From Pseudomonas kielensis (lineage in GTDB: Bacteria > Pseudomonadota > Gammaproteobacteria > Pseudomonadales > Pseudomonadaceae): a stretch of 64,000 bases of DNA. Under the pieces are notes generated by a model. It saw only the letters and a program-made list of their open reading frames with translations. It was not told the DNA's origin and searched no databases. Below are positions 28,806 to 39,017 of this stretch, in pieces (position 1 is the stretch's first letter; the number at the start of each line of letters is the position of its first letter). The stretch spans positions 124,001 to 188,000 of the forward strand of contig NZ_JACMYG010000009.1 of assembly GCF_014236655.1 (NCBI RefSeq). The letters are read 5' to 3'. Position numbers and translations under genes: made by a program.

Positions 28806-31800
28806 TTACAGGCCGGCGCGCCGCATGGCGTCGCGCGTTAGGCGCCTGGACAATTGTTTCTCTTCCTCGCCCAGATCGACCAGCATCCTGTCGAAGTCTG
28901 CTTCGCTGATGGGGCGCTCGGCCAGTACCACGGTGGGCTGTGCGGGCAAGTCGTTCATCAGCTCCCCGAGCTGGCTGCGCAGTTCGGCTCGCGAGCTATC
29001 CGTTGTCGCCTCGAACCATTCGTGCTGGGTGGTGCGCAAGGTCTCCAGTCGATCGGACAGGCGCTGATAGCGTCGTTTGTTCGCTTCCAGGCGAACCGGA
29101 TAACGTTCCTCCAGATAGGCCTGCCAAAAGTCCTGCTCAAGCATTTTGTTCACCAGGCCGTCGCCTTCGCTGAGGGCCTGCACCGTGCTATAGGCTTGAT
29201 CGATCATGGCATCGGTAACCCCGGACACCGGACGGTAGAGCATGCCAGCGGATTGCCAGGGCAGGTTAAGGCGTTCGGCCAGACCCGTGTGATAGGCCAG
29301 GTAGACTTCAACCTCGTCGGGGTTGCCGCCTCGGCTCTGGACGTCGGCGCGGGCAATGTCGTTCACCAGGTCCAGGTGTGCCGCGCCCCTGGCCAGGTTC
29401 ACCAGTTTGTTTTCCAGCTGCGCGGGGTCGGTGGAGTAGGAGTGGGCCTCGGACGCCATCACCCGGATGCCCATGTTGTTGAACAGTTGCGCACCGGCAT
29501 CGGCGCAGTCCACGGGGGCAATCGCCATGGTGAACAGCGTGTCGCGCAAGTCAGTGTCGATATGCACGGCATCGAGCATGCGCCAGACGCGTTCCAGCAA
29601 TTGATGACGATACTCGCCACCGGCGCGGAAGTCGGCGAAGTCCTGGGTATCGGCCAGTACCGCCATGAACCGTTCGGCCTGTGGTTCATCGATCATGCGT
29701 GACCAGAGATTGGCCCGGTCAACGCCCCAGCCGGGCACGTTGCTCCAGTGTTCAAGGGTGTACTGGGAGCTGATCTCCGAGTCGGCCAGGGCGCCAGGCA
29801 TGGGGCTGGGCTCGGGTGGCAGCGCCACCGAGCGCCGGATCTGCTGATAACCGACCTCCGTCACCTCCGGCAGTTGACCGATGCTCAGGCGCGTGCGGGC
29901 CACGGTCCAGGCTTGCGGGGAACCCGGCACCACGTCTGGAATCGACGTCAGCGGGTTGTCCCGTAGGTCCAGGAGAAACCCTCGGGGGCGGGTTTTGGCC
30001 AGCGTGCCCGTGGGCCAGGTACTGAGCCCGGTGTTTCTCAGGACCACGACTTTGAGCCGGGGCATGCGGCCAATGTCCGGCGACAGTTGCAGCGGATTGT
30101 CTTCTAGCCTGAGGACTTCCAGGTAGGTGAGGTGCTTCAGTTGTTCGACGGCGACGGTGTCCAGGGTGATCTGATTGTGGCTCAGGCGCAGGTGCTCCAG
30201 CTTGCGTTGGCTCCCGATACTGTGGGGCATGCGCTTGAGCTCACAGCCTTTGGCGCTGAGTTGGCGAAGGTTGGGGAAGGCATTGAGCAGCCCGTGTGGT
30301 TCGGCGCTGAAGCGCGTGTTGTCGAGTTTCAGCACGCTGACTTTGTCGAGATACCGTTGCAGTTCGGGGGGGCGCTTTGACCACCAGGTCTGCAGGTCCA
30401 GGGACAGCAGTTCGTGGGACAGGTCGAGGGCGTAGTGCGCCGGATCGCTACGCGGGCCCAGGTCGGTGTTGCTGCGCCGGAAACACGCGAGCAGGCGCCT
30501 GGCGATATGTTTGCCGCCACCGTTGCGAAAGCCCTGGGTATCAGGCCCCCAGCTTTCGGGTTGCTGGTACTCCCAACGGTTGAGTATGACCCGCAACTGA
30601 TCCAGCTCGTTTTCAAGCTGTTCAATGGCCTTCATCGGTTCACCCTGGGCGATCAAGGCCTCGGCGAACGTGTCCACTTCATTGCTGCTGAAGTCCGGGT
30701 GCAGGTCCTGGATCCGCTCGTGCAAGGTCTCGCCGGCCCGGCTGAGCGCTGGGCCGCGCACCAGCAGCAGGGTTTGGTGTTCGGCAGCCGCACGAATGGG
30801 CGGGCTGGCGAGGGCAACACGACGCTCGCCGGGCGCTGCAGTCTTGGCAAGCAGCCACTGCCGGAAGGCTTCGCTGTCGCCCGGTTTGTACCCCAGGGCG
30901 GCTTGGCGATCCTTGCCCATGGCCTGCAGGATCGCTTCCAGCAAGGTATCGGCGGCGTGCAGCGGCTGGTCCGCAGCGTCGCGCACGTGGTATCGGGCAT
31001 CTGCGTCACGGACCAGGATGCGCACCTGTGTCGCCTCCTCTGGCCCGGCACTGCAACGCAGCTCGCCGGCGGAGGAGCCCTGACGGATCTCAATGCGCAG
31101 ATCGCCGAAGGTGTCGGTGTTGATTCGCAGTGTGCCCAGCACCAGGCGCTCGGTGTCGATGCTGCTCAACGAGTCCTGGTACAGGCCTTGGGCAGCCCGT
31201 ACCGACTGCGTCTCGAATTGCAGTTCCCGGGCCTGGGCTTTCAGGCGCAGCGGCAGGTGGTTGTCGTGTGTGAGCTGGCGACGCTCTGACGGGGTGGCGC
31301 TGTCGATGATTGTTTGGGCAATGTTTTCGGGCAGTTGGGGGAAGTCTTTGAGCAGCCGCGCGACTTCGGGAGAGGGCGCTGGCGCGGGACTCGGCGCTGT
31401 GGTTGCGAGGCGCTGCAGGGTGTCGCTCAGCAGGGGGGGAGGTGGTGCGTTTTCCACGTGCATGCGGCGCAACTCCCCCTCTTCAGTGCCGCTGATCTCA
31501 CGAATCTGCTCCAGTTGTTCATCGTTGAAACCGTCGGTGCTATGGCCGAGGCGCCGCATCAGGGTCGGGCCTTCCCACGCACGTGGGTTTTCCGTTTCGC
31601 AGACCCAGGCGCCATGGCTGTTGTGGCGCAGGGTCGGTGCGTAAGCATCGACGCGTCGCGGATGGCGGATGCGTGGTTGCCCGGTGACCGCGTCTTCCAG
31701 CACTTCGAAATGCTGATTGTTCAGGGGCAAAATACGCCGGCCCTGATGCAGGTGAATACCTTGGGCATCCGGCCGGACGTGCGGCGCAAGTACGACATCG

Positions 31801-33521
31801 GCGCATTGGTAAGGCTTGAGGTCCGGGTTCCACAAACGCGTCTGTGCGTTTGCCAATTGCACCGGTTTGAGGCCTTCGAAGAATGGCGAGAGCTTTGCCT
31901 GTGCGACAGTACCGACCGCGCCCGCTGCCGCGAAGGTACCCAACTGCACCACGTTTTCCAGCACACCGATGATCTGCTCACCGGCTTCGGCCAGGTGTCC
32001 TTCAGCGAGATCGACCACCCCTTCGACCACTTCTTCGGTCAGTTGATAGGCGGTGTAGGCCAACATCAGCGTGCCCAGGCCCGGCGCCAGTGGCGTCGCG
32101 ACCAGCAAGGCGACGTTGAGGATGTCCGAGAGCATTTTTTCCAGGTTGTCCCACCAGGCCCACCGCGCCATGCGGTCGACGTACGCGGTGGAAATGGCAA
32201 TGCCCCGGGCATCGTTGAGGATCTTGTTGAGTGTGCGCTGGCAGAAGTAGCGCCACAGATCGCCGGTGAATGCGTCTGTGCGATCCTCCTCGATGCTGGA
32301 TACGCTGAACTGCAGGTCCGGCTTGTCCACCGGCGTTTCGCGCCAGCTGGGGAGATTGGAGCCCGGGGCGGCGGGGCGCCAGGTCACTTTGCTCAAGCGT
32401 TCATTCAACCGGGAAAAAAAGTACCCGCGTTGCTCGTGCGCCACGAACTGGCTGAAGAACTGCTGATAGCTCTGGGTCACTGGCGAGCCGGTCGAGGCGG
32501 ATGTTTGTGGCACCTGGCTGTCTCGCAGTTGGCGCGTCAACTCGGTCATGAATTCGATCGACGAGGCGTACTCCTTGAGAGGGTGTTCCGGGTCGTGGGG
32601 GATGTAGGCAATCAACCGTTGCGGCTCAGCGCTGCTCGATGCCCCACAAACAATCAGGGTAATCCCGGTCAGGGCGGTATCCATCATTGCCAGGTTGCAG
32701 TACCTGACGTCTGTGCCATGCCATTTCAGGTTCCTGCGCCTTTCGAGAATGCCTTGTACAACCTCATAAGCGTCCTGGCTGATGTCTTTTTTCATCAGGG
32801 CCAAGTGGGCGGCGGCATTCAGTGCGCTCTTCTGGCTGAGGATGACTTTGTGCTGCAAGGCGCTGCTGGCCACGGTCTTAGTGGGCAATAACACGGCGCT
32901 CAAGTGGTGTTGATACTGGGCACCGATATCCAGTTCACGGCACAGTGACTTGAACTGTTCAATGCTGATCTTGGATTTAAGCGGTTTTATCTGGAAGTGC
33001 CCACGGGCATCGGGGCGGGTGATGAACTCGGAGTCGCTGGTAAAACGTTCGTGGCTGGCGAAGTTATGCAACGCCGCGTCCAGCAGGGAAGTCGTTCGGC
33101 TGGTAACAGGGGAGGCGAAATCATGGGTCCACCAGGAAGTGGCCACCGGGGCATAGAGTCGCAGCCAGGTTTGCTGGACGTCGACTTCGACACCATAGCG
33201 CTCCTTGAGGGCTTTTTGCAGCAGCGGTTCGGCAAAGGTGTAGACGTCCTGCAGGCCACTGAGTGCCTGGTCCAAGGCATTCAGGTTGCTCCAGTGACCC
33301 TTGATGGCCTGTTGCAAGTGCTGGTGCGCGGACGCCGGGGCGGTCTTGTTCCACTCCGGGATGCGCAGTGGGACGTTTTTTAGTTCGCTGACTCTGCGGG
33401 GAGAGGTTTCTTTCAACCAGGCGGGAATGGCCTTTTTAATAAACTCATGGTGTTTGCTGTTGGTATTCAAGGCGAGCGCAGTCAGGCCTGGCTCGAATGG
33501 CATCGGCGCAATGATGGGCAT
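28806..33521 (-). CDS. NEL-type E3 ubiquitin ligase effector with dermonecrotic-toxin-like N-terminus and LRRs
   Basis: A 1571-residue protein. The N-terminal half resembles the dermonecrotic-toxin-like domain of large Pseudomonas proteins, with a hydrophobic stretch at about 465-540 (ILNVALLVATPLAPGLGTLMLAY). Leucine-rich repeats lie at about 1060-1195 (VLKLDNTRF, LRQLSAKGCELKRMP, LEHLRLSHNQIT). The C-terminus is an NEL catalytic domain with the CxD motif at Cys1339-Asp1341 (VDCADAGAQ). IpaH/SspH ligases with this domain are injected by type III secretion and ubiquitinate host proteins. No chaperone or HrpL box is seen nearby. No Sec signal is visible. An effector role is inferred from the domains. 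Confidence 0.85.
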   Translation of the reverse strand: MPIIAPMPFEPGLTALALNTNSKHHEFIKKAIPAWLKETSPRRVSELKNVPLRIPEWNKTAPASAHQHLQQAIKGHWSNLNALDQALSGLQDVYTFAEPLLQKALKERYGVEVDVQQTWLRLYAPVATSWWTHDFASPVTSRTTSLLDAALHNFASHERFTSDSEFITRPDARGHFQIKPLKSKISIEQFKSLCRELDIGAQYQHHLSAVLLPTKTVASSALQHKVILSQKSALNAAAHLALMKKDISQDAYEVVQGILERRRNLKWHGTDVRYCNLAMMDTALTGITLIVCGASSSAEPQRLIAYIPHDPEHPLKEYASSIEFMTELTRQLRDSQVPQTSASTGSPVTQSYQQFFSQFVAHEQRGYFFSRLNERLSKVTWRPAAPGSNLPSWRETPVDKPDLQFSVSSIEEDRTDAFTGDLWRYFCQRTLNKILNDARGIAISTAYVDRMARWAWWDNLEKMLSDILNVALLVATPLAPGLGTLMLAYTAYQLTEEVVEGVVDLAEGHLAEAGEQIIGVLENVVQLGTFAAAGAVGTVAQAKLSPFFEGLKPVQLANAQTRLWNPDLKPYQCADVVLAPHVRPDAQGIHLHQGRRILPLNNQHFEVLEDAVTGQPRIRHPRRVDAYAPTLRHNSHGAWVCETENPRAWEGPTLMRRLGHSTDGFNDEQLEQIREISGTEEGELRRMHVENAPPPPLLSDTLQRLATTAPSPAPAPSPEVARLLKDFPQLPENIAQTIIDSATPSERRQLTHDNHLPLRLKAQARELQFETQSVRAAQGLYQDSLSSIDTERLVLGTLRINTDTFGDLRIEIRQGSSAGELRCSAGPEEATQVRILVRDADARYHVRDAADQPLHAADTLLEAILQAMGKDRQAALGYKPGDSEAFRQWLLAKTAAPGERRVALASPPIRAAAEHQTLLLVRGPALSRAGETLHERIQDLHPDFSSNEVDTFAEALIAQGEPMKAIEQLENELDQLRVILNRWEYQQPESWGPDTQGFRNGGGKHIARRLLACFRRSNTDLGPRSDPAHYALDLSHELLSLDLQTWWSKRPPELQRYLDKVSVLKLDNTRFSAEPHGLLNAFPNLRQLSAKGCELKRMPHSIGSQRKLEHLRLSHNQITLDTVAVEQLKHLTYLEVLRLEDNPLQLSPDIGRMPRLKVVVLRNTGLSTWPTGTLAKTRPRGFLLDLRDNPLTSIPDVVPGSPQAWTVARTRLSIGQLPEVTEVGYQQIRRSVALPPEPSPMPGALADSEISSQYTLEHWSNVPGWGVDRANLWSRMIDEPQAERFMAVLADTQDFADFRAGGEYRHQLLERVWRMLDAVHIDTDLRDTLFTMAIAPVDCADAGAQLFNNMGIRVMASEAHSYSTDPAQLENKLVNLARGAAHLDLVNDIARADVQSRGGNPDEVEVYLAYHTGLAERLNLPWQSAGMLYRPVSGVTDAMIDQAYSTVQALSEGDGLVNKMLEQDFWQAYLEERYPVRLEANKRRYQRLSDRLETLRTTQHEWFEATTDSSRAELRSQLGELMNDLPAQPTVVLAERPISEADFDRMLVDLGEEEKQLSRRLTRDAMRRAGL

Positions 33522-33592
33522 GTTTTTTATCCGATTACTGAATGTTGAAATATCAGACTAAGTAAAGGGATAGGTGAAAAAAAGTTCAAATA

Positions 33593-33615
33593 CAGACTGG
33601 ATTGTTGCCAGTCTG
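33593..33615 (-). terminator. Hairpin between the PBP-like gene and the NEL gene
   Basis: CAGACTGG (33593-33600) and CCAGTCTG (33608-33615) form an 8 bp stem. Read on the minus strand it is followed by TATTTGAACTTTTTTT, a loose terminator-like T tract. It would separate the upstream PBP-like gene from the effector gene. The 167 bp gap is AT-rich. Confidence 0.5.
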
Positions 33616-33688
33616 TTAGTTGATACATTTAATATCAAAGAGTGAAAAACATATAGTTACCGACACTTGAATGCCGTTCGATCTGCGG

Positions 33689-36600
33689 TTATCGCGCCGC
33701 ACTGGCCACGGGTGCCTGGCACAAGGTGTTGCTGCCCGGTTGCAGGTAGGGCGTCAGGATCGGCGCCATGCCCTTGAGCACTTGCACCGGCAAGGCCGAG
33801 GTGAACTTGAAGCCTTGGGCGGAGGCTCCCGGCACGAAGGCGGTCAGGGTGCCGAAGTGATGGTCGCCAATGTAGAACACGAAGGTCGCGGTGCGGTTGA
33901 TCGCCTTGGAGCTGAGAATGCGTCCGCCCGAACCGATGGCTTCGATGCGGTTGTCGCCGGTACCGGTCTTGCCGCCCATGGCCAGTGGCGTGCCATCGGC
34001 CAGTTTGAAGCTGCCGGCCACACGTTTTGCGGTACCGGCATCGACCACCTGTGACAGCGCTTCGCGCAGGGCGGTGGCCACTTCCGAGGGCATCACCCGC
34101 TTGCCGGCGTCGGGGTCGTTGATCAGGCGCGTCTCGTAGGGGGTGTCGGCGGCGAAATGCAGGCTGTCGATGCGCAGGGTCGGCATGCGCACACCGTCGT
34201 TGAGGATGGTGCCGACCAGTTCCGCCAGGGCCGCAGGGCGGTCGCCGGAACTGCCGATGGCGGTGGCCAGGGACGGCACCAGGTGGTCGAAGGGGTAACC
34301 GACTTTTTGCCAGCGCTGGTGAATGTCGAGGAAGGCTTCGATTTCCAGCATGGTGCGGATGCGGCTGTCGCGGGCGCTCTTGTGCCGGCTCTTGAACAGC
34401 CAGCTGTAGACCTCCTGACGCTCGAACTGGCTGGCCTTGACGATCTGGCTGAATTTGGCGTCGGGGTTATTGAGCAGGTAGCCGATCAGCCACAGGTCCA
34501 GCGGGTGGACCTTGGCGATGAAACCCTGGTCGGGCAGGTCGTAGGCGCCGGGGCCGTAGCTGGCGTAGAGGCGCTCCAGGCGTTCGTCGGTGAGTTTTTC
34601 CTTGGTCTTGAGGGTTTTCAGGTGCGAGCGCACGAAGCTGTTGAAGTTTTCCTGGGAGGCTTCGGGCAGCAAGTAGCGGTGCACCGCAGCCAGGCGGATT
34701 GCCGTGGGGTGCATGCTGTCCAGGAAGGTGTCGAGACGGGCCTGGGTGTCTTTTTTCTGGTACTTCTTCCAGAACTTCAGCAGGAACGAAGTGCCTTCGC
34801 GGTCGGCGAACTGAGCCAGGTACTCCTGGCGTCGCGGGTTGACGTCATCCTTGAGCAACTGGCCGCTGTTGTCCGGCCCGGAATAGGTGGTGTAGCGCAC
34901 CAGGTCGCGCATCAGGCGAATGAACGGCAGGTTGATTGACTCGCGCAGGGAGTCGCGCAAGGTCGGCAGGCGGCCGTTGTCCTCTTTGCGGAAGTTGTTG
35001 AAGGTGTGCAGTCCGCCGCCGGTGAAAAAGGCTTCGCCGGGGCTCGCCGAGTATTTGCGGTCCAGGGCCGCGCCGAGCATTTTCGCCAGGCTGCGGTCGC
35101 TGTTCTGAATCAGGTAGTCGACGGCCCAGCGGGTCAGCCGATCCTGGTCGGCGACTTCGACTTTTTTCAGTTCGGCTGGGGTCTGGCTGACGTAACGGTC
35201 GTGCAGCTCCGCGATGATTTGCAGGTAGGTGGTCAGCACCCGCAGCTTGGCGGTGGAGCCCAGTTCCAGTTTGCTGCCTTCGTTGATGTCGAACGGTTGG
35301 TCGGTGCTGTCGGTTTGTACCCGCACTCGCGAGCCGTCGGGGGTCAACTCCAGCAAGGTGAAGCTGTAGCGCACCTGCGCGGTGGTGGTGGGCGTCAGCA
35401 GGCGCTCGCCGAGCAGGCCGATTTCGGCGGCAAACGTCGGGTCGGCGAGGCGCTTGAGGTAGTCGCTGGCCTGGGTCTGCAGGTCGCCCTGCAAGGTGCT
35501 GGTGGCGGACAGGTCGAGACGGTCCAGGTCATACAGCGGGCGGTTGAGCATCGAAGCCAGGCGACTGCGCGCAACGCTGATGCCTTTGTTGGTTTCAATC
35601 GGCTGGATGGTCGGTTGTTGTACCCAGTCGCGGTAGGTGATTTTGCTGGCGAGTGCCGCGGCGGTCAGGGCCGGGTCGAGCACGGCGTTCTGTGCCAGCA
35701 GGCGGATATGGCTGTCAGTGAGATCGGCCAGGTCGGCCTGGCCCTTGGTCAGGTAATACGACGGCCGACGCTGGGCAATCATCAACGAGAGTACCTGGCG
35801 CAGGGCCAGGCCGCGTTGGGCCAGGCTTTGCGGGTCGCTGGCCTCGCTGGCCAGGGCCTGGTTGACCTGGGTGAAGTCGGCGCCGTACCACACGCGCAAG
35901 CCCTCGGCCATGCCATGGACTTCGCCATGGCCAGGGACGGCCGACAGCGGCACGCTGTTGAGGTAGTCACGCACGATGTTCTGCCGGGCCTCGAGGGTCT
36001 GCGGGCCGTCCTGATAGGCGCGCACGCTGGCGGAAATCATCTGCCGAATCTTTTCGCCACCGGAGACGGTCAGGCCATCCGGCGAGTGGCGGTACTTCTC
36101 CAGTTGGGTGGCCAGGGTACTGCCGCCGGCGGTCTGTCCGGGCAAGTGGAGCATCTTGGCCACTTGCGACCAGGCCGCCTTGGCGAAACGCGGCCAGTCG
36201 ACGGCGGGGTTGGCCTTGGGTTCCTTGGGGTCGAGCAGGTCACGGTTTTCGATGAACAGCAGGCTATGGGTGACCAGTGGCGGAATCGACGCGAAGCTCG
36301 AATACAGCTGCTGTGGGTATTTGAACTGATAGAGCGCGGTGCCGGTGCAATCGGTGATCGACAGGCCGGCCTGGATTTTCTCGGCGTAGGGCACGAAAAA
36401 ACCGTTCTTGCTGTATTCGAGCAGTTTGGGCGAGAAGCGGGTTTGCGCGGCGATCACATAATCGCGCTTGAGCAAGCGCGGCAAAAATTCCCCCAGGGCG
36501 CTGTAGCCCAGGCGTTTGTCGAAAGGCCCGGCGCCCGGGTAGAAAATCGAATCGCTGGGCCCCGGGTGCATCGAGTAGCTCAAGGACGCCGCGAAGCGGC

Positions 36601-36814
36601 TGAACTCCCGTGCCTGGAGTCGCGAGGTGCGCACCTCTTTTTCAATGGCAAAGGCGAGCACGATCAGGATGATCACCAGCAATAGCCAGAACGAACGCCA
36701 GGCATAGCGGCGACGGCTTTTTTTCGGTAAAGGCGCTTCTTCCACGCTGTCAGTTGGCACCACAGGTTTACTCGAGTCGGTTTGCCACAAAGCGCCCATA
36801 GTCGACTGATCCAT
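33689..36814 (-). CDS. Large class A penicillin-binding-protein-like transglycosylase/transpeptidase
   Basis: A 1041-residue inner-membrane protein: basic cytoplasmic tail, one helix (FWLLLVIILIVLAFAI, about 42-57), a GT51 glycosyltransferase domain (SLLFIENRDLL with Glu189; GGSTLATQLEKY) and a transpeptidase domain with SxxK at Ser520-Lys523 (LGSTAKLR) and GGKTGTG at Lys949. In the GT51 motif normally reading RKxxE, the sequence is EKIRQM, with Gln258 where the second conserved glutamate is expected. It is longer than PBP1a/1b (about 800-850). P. aeruginosa has a similar gene beside an amino acid permease, as here. The divergent permease starts 476 bp away. Confidence 0.85.
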   Translation of the reverse strand: MDQSTMGALWQTDSSKPVVPTDSVEEAPLPKKSRRRYAWRSFWLLLVIILIVLAFAIEKEVRTSRLQAREFSRFAASLSYSMHPGPSDSIFYPGAGPFDKRLGYSALGEFLPRLLKRDYVIAAQTRFSPKLLEYSKNGFFVPYAEKIQAGLSITDCTGTALYQFKYPQQLYSSFASIPPLVTHSLLFIENRDLLDPKEPKANPAVDWPRFAKAAWSQVAKMLHLPGQTAGGSTLATQLEKYRHSPDGLTVSGGEKIRQMISASVRAYQDGPQTLEARQNIVRDYLNSVPLSAVPGHGEVHGMAEGLRVWYGADFTQVNQALASEASDPQSLAQRGLALRQVLSLMIAQRRPSYYLTKGQADLADLTDSHIRLLAQNAVLDPALTAAALASKITYRDWVQQPTIQPIETNKGISVARSRLASMLNRPLYDLDRLDLSATSTLQGDLQTQASDYLKRLADPTFAAEIGLLGERLLTPTTTAQVRYSFTLLELTPDGSRVRVQTDSTDQPFDINEGSKLELGSTAKLRVLTTYLQIIAELHDRYVSQTPAELKKVEVADQDRLTRWAVDYLIQNSDRSLAKMLGAALDRKYSASPGEAFFTGGGLHTFNNFRKEDNGRLPTLRDSLRESINLPFIRLMRDLVRYTTYSGPDNSGQLLKDDVNPRRQEYLAQFADREGTSFLLKFWKKYQKKDTQARLDTFLDSMHPTAIRLAAVHRYLLPEASQENFNSFVRSHLKTLKTKEKLTDERLERLYASYGPGAYDLPDQGFIAKVHPLDLWLIGYLLNNPDAKFSQIVKASQFERQEVYSWLFKSRHKSARDSRIRTMLEIEAFLDIHQRWQKVGYPFDHLVPSLATAIGSSGDRPAALAELVGTILNDGVRMPTLRIDSLHFAADTPYETRLINDPDAGKRVMPSEVATALREALSQVVDAGTAKRVAGSFKLADGTPLAMGGKTGTGDNRIEAIGSGGRILSSKAINRTATFVFYIGDHHFGTLTAFVPGASAQGFKFTSALPVQVLKGMAPILTPYLQPGSNTLCQAPVASAAR

Positions 36815-37290
36815 TCACGCAGATTGATCGGACTTGTCTGAAGCTTAGACGCTGGTTGCGCGGGGTGAAAAATTTGTATGAGCACAATCGCAGCGCGTGG
36901 TGCGCAGCACCTACCGGTCGTCGGAGAACCGCTGGAATCCGCGCACTAGAGCCTTCAAACCGGTAAATACGGCCTAGGTAGGGGCATGACGTTGCACCAT
37001 CGCTGTGCAATACTCCGCGCCGCTTTTCAGCTCAGTGAATGCGCGAAATCCAGGTGATACACCTCTGCAGATGGGGCTTTTGTCGAGAGTTCCATCTGAA
37101 TTTTGTCGTTTATAGAGTGAAAATAACTGCGATAAGCTTTTTATACTGCGCGCCCCGCTGATCTTGCAGGTTTTGTCCTACAAGACGGGCCCACCCACGA
37201 AGTGGATCCGGTTTCAGGAAGTATCGGCTTATCGGTCTGTGCTTCGACACTCGGTGGTCATATCCAATAACAAGACGAGGTTGTACCCCT
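36815..37290. other. Intergenic region between PBP-like gene and amino acid permease
   Basis: A 476 bp divergent gap. It contains a possible hairpin CAGATGG/CCATCTG (about 37068-37098), a TATACT -10-like element at 37142-37147 without a convincing -35, and an otherwise unremarkable leader before the permease. No gene or known riboswitch was recognised. Confidence 0.4.
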
Positions 37291-38712
37291 ATGCCAGTCG
37301 GCAATCACCAGCCCCACGGCGAGACCGCTCAGGGCGGCCCGCTTAAACGCGAACTCGGCGAACGGCATATTCGCTTGATGGCGCTCGGCGCCTGTATCGG
37401 TGTCGGTCTGTTCCTGGGTTCGGCCAAGGCCATTGAAATGGCCGGCCCGGCAATCATGCTGTCCTACATCATCGGCGGTCTGGCGATCCTGGTGATCATG
37501 CGCGCCCTCGGTGAGATGGCCGTGCACAACCCCGTGGCGGGCTCGTTCAGCCGTTACGCGCAAGACTACCTGGGCCCGTTGGCAGGTTTTCTCACTGGCT
37601 GGAACTACTGGTTCCTGTGGCTGGTGACCTGCGTGGCGGAAATTACCGCGGTGGCGGTGTACATGGGCGTCTGGTTCCCGGATGTGCCGCGCTGGATCTG
37701 GGCGCTCGCCGCACTGATCAGCATGGGCTCGATCAACCTGATCGCGGTCAAGGCATTCGGTGAGTTCGAGTTCTGGTTCGCCCTGATCAAGATCGTCACC
37801 ATCATCGCGATGGTAGTCGGCGGCATCGGTGTGATTGCCTTCGGCTTCGGCAACGATGGCGTGGCCCTGGGCATTTCCAACCTGTGGACCCATGGCGGCT
37901 TCATGCCCAACGGCGTGCAAGGCGTGCTGATGTCGCTGCAGATGGTGATGTTCGCCTACCTGGGCGTAGAGATGATCGGCCTGACTGCCGGTGAAGCGAA
38001 GAACCCGCAGAAGACCATCCCCAATGCGATCGGCTCGGTGTTCTGGCGGATTCTGCTGTTCTACGTGGGTGCGCTGTTCGTGATCCTGTCGATCTACCCA
38101 TGGAACGAAATCGGCACCCAGGGCAGCCCGTTCGTGATGACCTTCGAGCGTCTGGGCATCAAGACCGCCGCCGGCATCATCAACTTCGTGGTGATCACCG
38201 CAGCCCTGTCGTCCTGCAACGGCGGCATCTTCAGCACCGGCCGCATGCTCTACAGCCTGGCGCAGAACGGTCAGGCACCTGCCGGTTTCGCCACCACCTC
38301 GAGCAACGGCGTCCCGCGTCGGGCCTTGCTGCTGTCGATCTTCGTGCTGTTGCTGGGCGTGTTGCTGAACTACATGGTTCCGGAAAAAGTCTTCGTCTGG
38401 GTGACGGCGATCGCCACCTTCGGCGCAATCTGGACCTGGGTGATGATCCTGCTGGCGCAACTCAAGTTCCGTCGCGGCCTGAGCGCCTCCGAGCGTGCAG
38501 CCCTGAAGTACCGCATGTGGCTGTACCCGATCAGTTCCTACCTGGCGCTGGCGTTCCTGGTGCTGGTGGTCGGCCTGATGGCCTACTTCCCGGAAACCCG
38601 CATCGCCCTGTACGTCGGCCCGGCGTTCCTGGTGCTGCTGACCGTGCTGTTCTATGTGTTCAAGCTGCAACCGACCAATGCCACACAAGGTGCGGTCAGC
38701 CAGGCGTCTTGA
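37291..38712 (+). CDS. Amino acid permease (APC superfamily, AAT type, ProY-like)
   Basis: A 473-residue inner-membrane transporter with twelve helices. Helix 1 carries the AAT signature GACIGVGLFLGSA, followed by MRALGEMAVHNPVAGSFSRYA, and the TM8 region is VVITAALSSCNGGIFSTGRM. The group imports proline, aromatic or basic amino acids by proton symport; substrate cannot be fixed, although similarity of pattern is closest to ProY/proline-specific permeases. It has its own terminator. Two more APC permeases occur at 51.7 and 59.6 kb, the latter next to the anthranilate genes. Confidence 0.88.
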   Translation: MPVGNHQPHGETAQGGPLKRELGERHIRLMALGACIGVGLFLGSAKAIEMAGPAIMLSYIIGGLAILVIMRALGEMAVHNPVAGSFSRYAQDYLGPLAGFLTGWNYWFLWLVTCVAEITAVAVYMGVWFPDVPRWIWALAALISMGSINLIAVKAFGEFEFWFALIKIVTIIAMVVGGIGVIAFGFGNDGVALGISNLWTHGGFMPNGVQGVLMSLQMVMFAYLGVEMIGLTAGEAKNPQKTIPNAIGSVFWRILLFYVGALFVILSIYPWNEIGTQGSPFVMTFERLGIKTAAGIINFVVITAALSSCNGGIFSTGRMLYSLAQNGQAPAGFATTSSNGVPRRALLLSIFVLLLGVLLNYMVPEKVFVWVTAIATFGAIWTWVMILLAQLKFRRGLSASERAALKYRMWLYPISSYLALAFLVLVVGLMAYFPETRIALYVGPAFLVLLTVLFYVFKLQPTNATQGAVSQAS

Positions 38713-38733
38713 TGGCCTGATGCGTTGTACCTG

Positions 38734-38763
38734 AAAGCCCCGGTCAATCGACCGGGGCTTTTT
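38734..38763 (+). terminator. Rho-independent terminator after the permease
   Basis: AAAGCCCCGGT (38734-38744) and ACCGGGGCTTT (38751-38761) form a perfect 11 bp stem with a 6-base loop, then TTTAC. Confidence 0.92.
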
Positions 38764-39017
38764 ACATTGTGTTGTATGCATGCCGCCTGGCTCGCTCCCG
38801 CAGTAAATCTGGCTGCCCGCAAATCTTGCGTATGGTCACTAGACCTGTGGGAGTGGGCCGACCGGGGTGTTGGATTAGGCCGCGTACATATCCATTTCTG
38901 CGGTAACGGCCACTTATGGTTCCGCTCTTACAGCGGCTCACTTTTGACAAGCACAAAAGTAAGCAAAACGCTTTTTGCCCCACCACTTGGTGCCTCGCTT
39001 AGGCTCGGCATGCCCGT

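Noticed and set aside
33522..33688. Search for an HrpL box before the NEL effector gene
   Set aside because: No GGAACC-N15/16-CCACNNA pattern was found on the coding strand; T3SS co-regulation is therefore not supported.
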